Shown here: piece after piece, positions 5,055-7,234 of the stretch | Layout of the letters: each line of letters begins with the position of its first letter | Numbering within the stretch: the stretch's first letter is position 1 | Origin: Elusimicrobiota bacterium | GTDB lineage: Bacteria > Elusimicrobiota > Elusimicrobia > UBA1565 > UBA9628 | DNA: 7,234 nucleotides | Assembly: GCA_016194625.1 (NCBI GenBank) | Contig: JACQBB010000207.1 | Coordinates: 1-7,234 of the forward strand | Direction: 5' to 3' | Made by a program: the position numbers and the translations under genes | Notes under the pieces: model-generated | What the model was told of the DNA's origin: nothing | The model's input: only the letters and a program-made list of their open reading frames with translations | Database searches by the model: none

Positions 5055-6362
5055 ATGGGTTTTTCCACGACGGTGAAGGCGGCGTGCGTCGGTCTCCTGG
5101 TCCTCGTCCTCTCGATCCCCGCGTGCCAGATCACCTCGCTCGTCGGCGAGCGCCAGCAGCGGCGCGACGAGGCCGTGCGCGAGATGCAGGCGTCCTGGTC
5201 GTCGGCGCAGACGGTCGACGGGCCGTTCTTGCGCCTGCCGATCCGCTCCCTCGACAAGGACGAGAAGGGACGGACTTTCTGGCGGAAGCGGACCCTGTTC
5301 GTCCTGCCGGATTCCCTGGACGCCCAAGGCGAGTTGAAGACGGAGGAGCGCCATCGGGGCATCTACCGGACCGCGCTCTACACCGCGGCGCTGACCCTGC
5401 GCGGACGCTTCTCGCCGCCGGACATGGAGAAGCTGGACTTGAAAGGCTGGGAGATCGAGTGGGACCGGGCGAGCTTCCTGCTCGGCGTCTCGGACTTGCG
5501 CGGGTTCAAGGGCGACGGCGTCGTCGATTGGGGCGGCAAGACCATCCCGCTCGACACCGACAAGCTCGACGGCCCGGCGGGGCAGGCGCTGTCGGCTCCC
5601 GTGCCGGTCGGCGCTCTGACCGACGCCCCCCGGACGGTCGATTTCTCCCTGAACATGGGCCTGATGGGAAGCCAGAGCCTGCGCTTCGTCCCCGTCGGCC
5701 GGACCACCTCCGTGTCCTTGAGGTCCTCGTGGCGCGCGCCTTCGTTCCGCGGCGACTTCCTGCCCGAATCGCGGACCGTGGACGCGAGCGGGTTCAGCGC
5801 GACGTGGAAGATCATGCACTTGAACCGGAGCCTGCCGCCGGCCATGCTCGACGCCGCGCCGGGGGCGGGCGCGGCGCAGTTCGGCGTGGACCTGTTCGTT
5901 CCCGTCGACCAGTACACCAGCGTCAACCGCGCGCTGAAGTACGAGCTCCTGTTCGTGTTCCTGACCTTCCTGGTCTTCTTCTTCACCGAACACTTCCAGG
6001 AGAAGCGCCTGCACCCGATGCAGTACCTGCTCGTCGGCGCCGGGATCGTGCTGTTCTACCTGCTCCTGCTGTCCTTCTCGGAGCATCTGCCCTTCCTGGC
6101 GGCTTACGCTCTGGCCGCGGCGGCGATCGTCGCGGTCGTGGTCGGCTACGCCCACGCCGTGTTCGGGAAGGGCCGGGTGACGGCGGCGCTGGCCTCCTTC
6201 CTGACCGGTCTGTACGCCTACCTGTACACCCTGCTCCGCCTGGAGGACTACGCCCTCCTGCTCGGAAGCCTGGGCCTGCTGTCCACGCTGGCGGCCGTGA
6301 TGTACTTCACCCGCAGGTTCGACTGGTACGCGCAGGAGCGCGCGGCGGCGGACCCGAGGTGA
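5055..6362 (+). CDS. creD: CreD-family inner-membrane protein
   Basis: CreD (Cet) is an inner-membrane protein linked in enterobacteria to colicin E2 tolerance and envelope integrity; its biochemical activity is unknown. This 435-residue product is near the usual length (about 450 in E. coli). It has an N-terminal membrane helix (about 10-29) followed by G-E-R-Q-Q-R-R and Q-T-V-D-G-P-F-L at 52-59, then a large extracytoplasmic domain (about 32-295). That domain holds the family segments S-S-W-R-A-P-S-F-R-G-D-F-L-P at 224-237 and G-F-S-A-T-W at 246-251. The C-terminal part has five or six helices, including M-Q-Y-L-L-V-G at 322-328 and L-L-L-L-S-F-S-E-H-L at 336-345, the most diagnostic block. 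The start at 5055 has AGGAGG 5 bases upstream, overlapping the previous stop. No creB or creC is present; the upstream gene is instead a GbsR-type regulator, so control likely differs from E. coli. Confidence 0.94.
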   Translation: MGFSTTVKAACVGLLVLVLSIPACQITSLVGERQQRRDEAVREMQASWSSAQTVDGPFLRLPIRSLDKDEKGRTFWRKRTLFVLPDSLDAQGELKTEERHRGIYRTALYTAALTLRGRFSPPDMEKLDLKGWEIEWDRASFLLGVSDLRGFKGDGVVDWGGKTIPLDTDKLDGPAGQALSAPVPVGALTDAPRTVDFSLNMGLMGSQSLRFVPVGRTTSVSLRSSWRAPSFRGDFLPESRTVDASGFSATWKIMHLNRSLPPAMLDAAPGAGAAQFGVDLFVPVDQYTSVNRALKYELLFVFLTFLVFFFTEHFQEKRLHPMQYLLVGAGIVLFYLLLLSFSEHLPFLAAYALAAAAIVAVVVGYAHAVFGKGRVTAALASFLTGLYAYLYTLLRLEDYALLLGSLGLLSTLAAVMYFTRRFDWYAQERAAADPR

Positions 6363-6389
6363 GGGGTGGCGCGCGCGGCCCTCGCGGGC

Positions 6390-6395
6390 TATGAT
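6390..6395 (+). promoter_or_regulatory. Candidate -10, leaderless start of the gene at 6402
   Basis: TATGAT (5 of 6 to the -10 consensus) ends 6 bases before the ATG at 6402, with no ribosome binding site in the gap (GGGGCC only). No clear -35 is seen. A GCCC-TCGC-GGGC dyad (6378-6389) abuts it and may mark the end of the creD transcript. The spacing matches the elements at 1120-1125 and 3405-3410. Confidence 0.45.
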
Positions 6396-6401
6396 GGGGC
6401 C

Positions 6402-6902
6402 ATGGATCGCGAGGCCGCGCTGCGCCGCTACCGCCTGGCGATGGCGGCGTTCATCGCCGGCTTGGTCGTCAGCGGTCTGACGGCGTTCCCGCTGCTGACG
6501 GAACTGCGCCTGCTCGAGCGTCTGCTCGGGGTCGCGCCGGACGCGCCGCCGGCAGCGTACGCGGGGCTGCGCTTCTGGATCGCGACGGTGGGCGCCGGAC
6601 TGGAGCGCACCTACGCCGCTTATCCGTGGGTCGCGTATGGGACCGACTGGCTCGCGTTCGCGCACGTCGCGATCGCCGTCTTTTTCATCGGGCCGCTCGT
6701 CGACCCGGTACGCAACAAATGGGTCGTGCAGTCGGGGCTGATCGCGTGCGCGCTCGTCGTCCCTCTGGCGCTGGTCGCGGGTCCGATCCGGGGGATCCCG
6801 TTGTACTGGCGCCTGATCGACTGTTCGTTCGGCGTCCTCGGCGCGCTGCCGCTGTGGTACTGCCTGCGCCTGACGCGGGCCCTGGAAGCGGACCGGGACT
6901 GA
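6402..6902 (+). CDS. Conserved integral membrane protein, function unknown
   Basis: A 166-residue polytopic membrane protein. The core resembles a conserved hypothetical family I recall from several phyla, marked here by Y-G-T-D-W-L-A-F-A-H at 79-88, F-I-G-P-L-V-D-P-V-R-N at 95-105, G-P-I-R-G-I-P at 127-133 and R-L-I-D-C-S-F-G-V at 137-145; I know no assigned function. Probable helices lie near 12-31, 81-100, 108-127 and 138-156. The invariant-looking polar residues (Asp82, His88, Arg104, Asn105, Arg130, Asp140) at or near helix ends hint at a binding or catalytic site facing the membrane surface, which is inference. I chose the ATG at 6402 over one at 6366 because a -10-like TATGAT sits 6 bases ahead and the earlier start would only add an unlikely Ala/Gly-rich leader. 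It follows creD by 39 bases but probably has its own promoter, and it converges on rarA with 6 bases between stops. Confidence 0.85.
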   Translation: MDREAALRRYRLAMAAFIAGLVVSGLTAFPLLTELRLLERLLGVAPDAPPAAYAGLRFWIATVGAGLERTYAAYPWVAYGTDWLAFAHVAIAVFFIGPLVDPVRNKWVVQSGLIACALVVPLALVAGPIRGIPLYWRLIDCSFGVLGALPLWYCLRLTRALEADRD

Positions 6903-6916
6903 GCGGCGTCAGCCGC
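6903..6916. terminator. Hairpin between convergent 3' ends, containing the rarA stop
   Basis: GCGGC (6903-6907), loop GTCA, GCCGC (6912-6916): a perfect 5-bp GC stem beginning right after the membrane protein stop and holding the rarA stop (6909-6911, minus strand) in its loop. No T-run follows. A compact bidirectional transcript end is plausible but unproven. Confidence 0.35.
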
Positions 6917-7234
6917 GCAGAGCCTTGAGGCGCTCGGCGATGCGCTTCTCGTCGCCCTGGTCGGTGGGCTCGTAGAAGCGCTTGGGGTCGGGCATGTACT
7001 CCTGCTTCACCCAGTGGCCGGGGAAGTCGTGGGCGTACTTGTAGCCCTTGCCGTGGCCGCGCTCCTCGGCGTCCATGCTCGCGTCGCGCAGGTGCAGCGG
7101 CACCTCGCGGGCGGGGCCGTTGCGGACCTCGTTCAGGGCCGCGTCGACGGCGAGATAGGCCGCGTTCGATTTGGGCGCGCAGGCGACGAACACCGCCGCC
7201 TGCGACAGCGGTATGCGCGCCTCGGGCATGCCGA
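6909..7234 (-). CDS. rarA: Replication-associated recombination protein A, C-terminal part
   Basis: C-terminal end of RarA (MgsA), a AAA+ ATPase of the clamp-loader/RuvB-like group that acts in the cytoplasm at stalled replication forks. Only about 108 residues are in the window; the frame stays open to the right edge, so the ATPase core with Walker motifs lies outside. From the first in-window Met the family's C-terminal helical domain is clear: M-P-E-A-R-I-P-L-S-Q-A-A at 1-12, K-S-N-A-A-Y-L-A at 20-27, V-P-L-H-L-R-D-A at 43-50, G-H-G-K-G-Y-K-Y-A-H-D at 58-68 and the end motif F-Y-E-P-T with Q-G-D-E-K at 85-95. The Met at 7229 is internal, not a start: a Gly codon precedes it in frame, as in full-length homologues. 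It converges on the membrane protein gene at 6402-6902. Confidence 0.95.
   Translation of the reverse strand, partial: GMPEARIPLSQAAVFVACAPKSNAAYLAVDAALNEVRNGPAREVPLHLRDASMDAEERGHGKGYKYAHDFPGHWVKQEYMPDPKRFYEPTDQGDEKRIAERLKALRG

Noticed and set aside
5118..5129. Lipobox-like I-P-A-C at residues 21-24 of CreD
   Set aside because: Pro at -2 is unusual for a lipobox, and this segment matches the N-terminal membrane helix and Ile-Pro pattern seen in CreD proteins generally.
4968..6665. Long 565-codon open frame on the minus strand across creD
   Set aside because: Its composition is Arg/Gln/Glu/Gly-rich with no domain pattern, as expected for an antisense shadow of GC-rich codons; the + strand frame there is clearly CreD.
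7227..7229. ATG at 7229 as the start of a small 106-residue gene
   Set aside because: The frame stays open to the window edge, and the sequence aligns in pattern with the interior of the RarA C-terminal domain, so it is a truncated gene rather than a small one.

Overview
The window is a gene-dense, visibly GC-rich bacterial chromosome segment with G/C-dominated third codon positions, short intergenic gaps and many 4-base overlaps or 1-26 base gaps. RarA, exonuclease VII, a type II lipoprotein signal and CreD indicate a bacterium, most likely diderm. I cannot fix the phylum from this sequence; a high-GC lineage such as Myxococcota or Elusimicrobiota would fit, but that is a guess.

Layout. On the + strand, 1-1054 is the 3' part of a membrane-anchored metallophosphoesterase (YkuE-like), and 1133-1666 is a small predicted lipoprotein. 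They face a leftward block read from right to left: a RelE/HigB-like toxin (3748-4110), its Xre antitoxin (3425-3751), a small four-helix membrane protein (3111-3398), xseA (1916-3109) and xseB (1674-1919). Toxin and antitoxin overlap by 4 bases, as do xseA and xseB; the membrane protein stops one base before xseA. A 157-base, AT-richer divergent region (4111-4267) separates this block from a rightward operon: a GbsR/MarR-type regulator (4268-4804), an unrecognised 59-residue protein (4865-5044) and a CreD-family inner-membrane protein (5055-6362). A conserved but unnamed integral membrane protein follows (6402-6902). It converges on the 3' end of rarA (6909-7234), which runs off the window.

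How the genes work together. The xse genes give one DNA-processing enzyme, with a membrane protein of unknown role translated just upstream. The toxin-antitoxin pair is self-contained, with a promoter-proximal palindrome as candidate operator. The regulator-small protein-CreD unit looks like an envelope-related operon under a one-component regulator rather than the CreBC two-component system known for E. coli creD; the regulator is driven by a near-consensus sigma70-type promoter.

The most distinctive non-coding signals are: (1) -10-like hexamers only 6-7 bases upstream of the start codons of three genes, suggesting leaderless mRNAs; (2) compact hairpins that contain the stop codons themselves; and (3) an 11-bp perfect inverted repeat with a 4-base loop inside the lipoprotein gene. 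I saw no tRNA, rRNA, CRISPR array, insertion sequence or phage structural gene. The only gene-free stretches are short (the longest is 157 bases).
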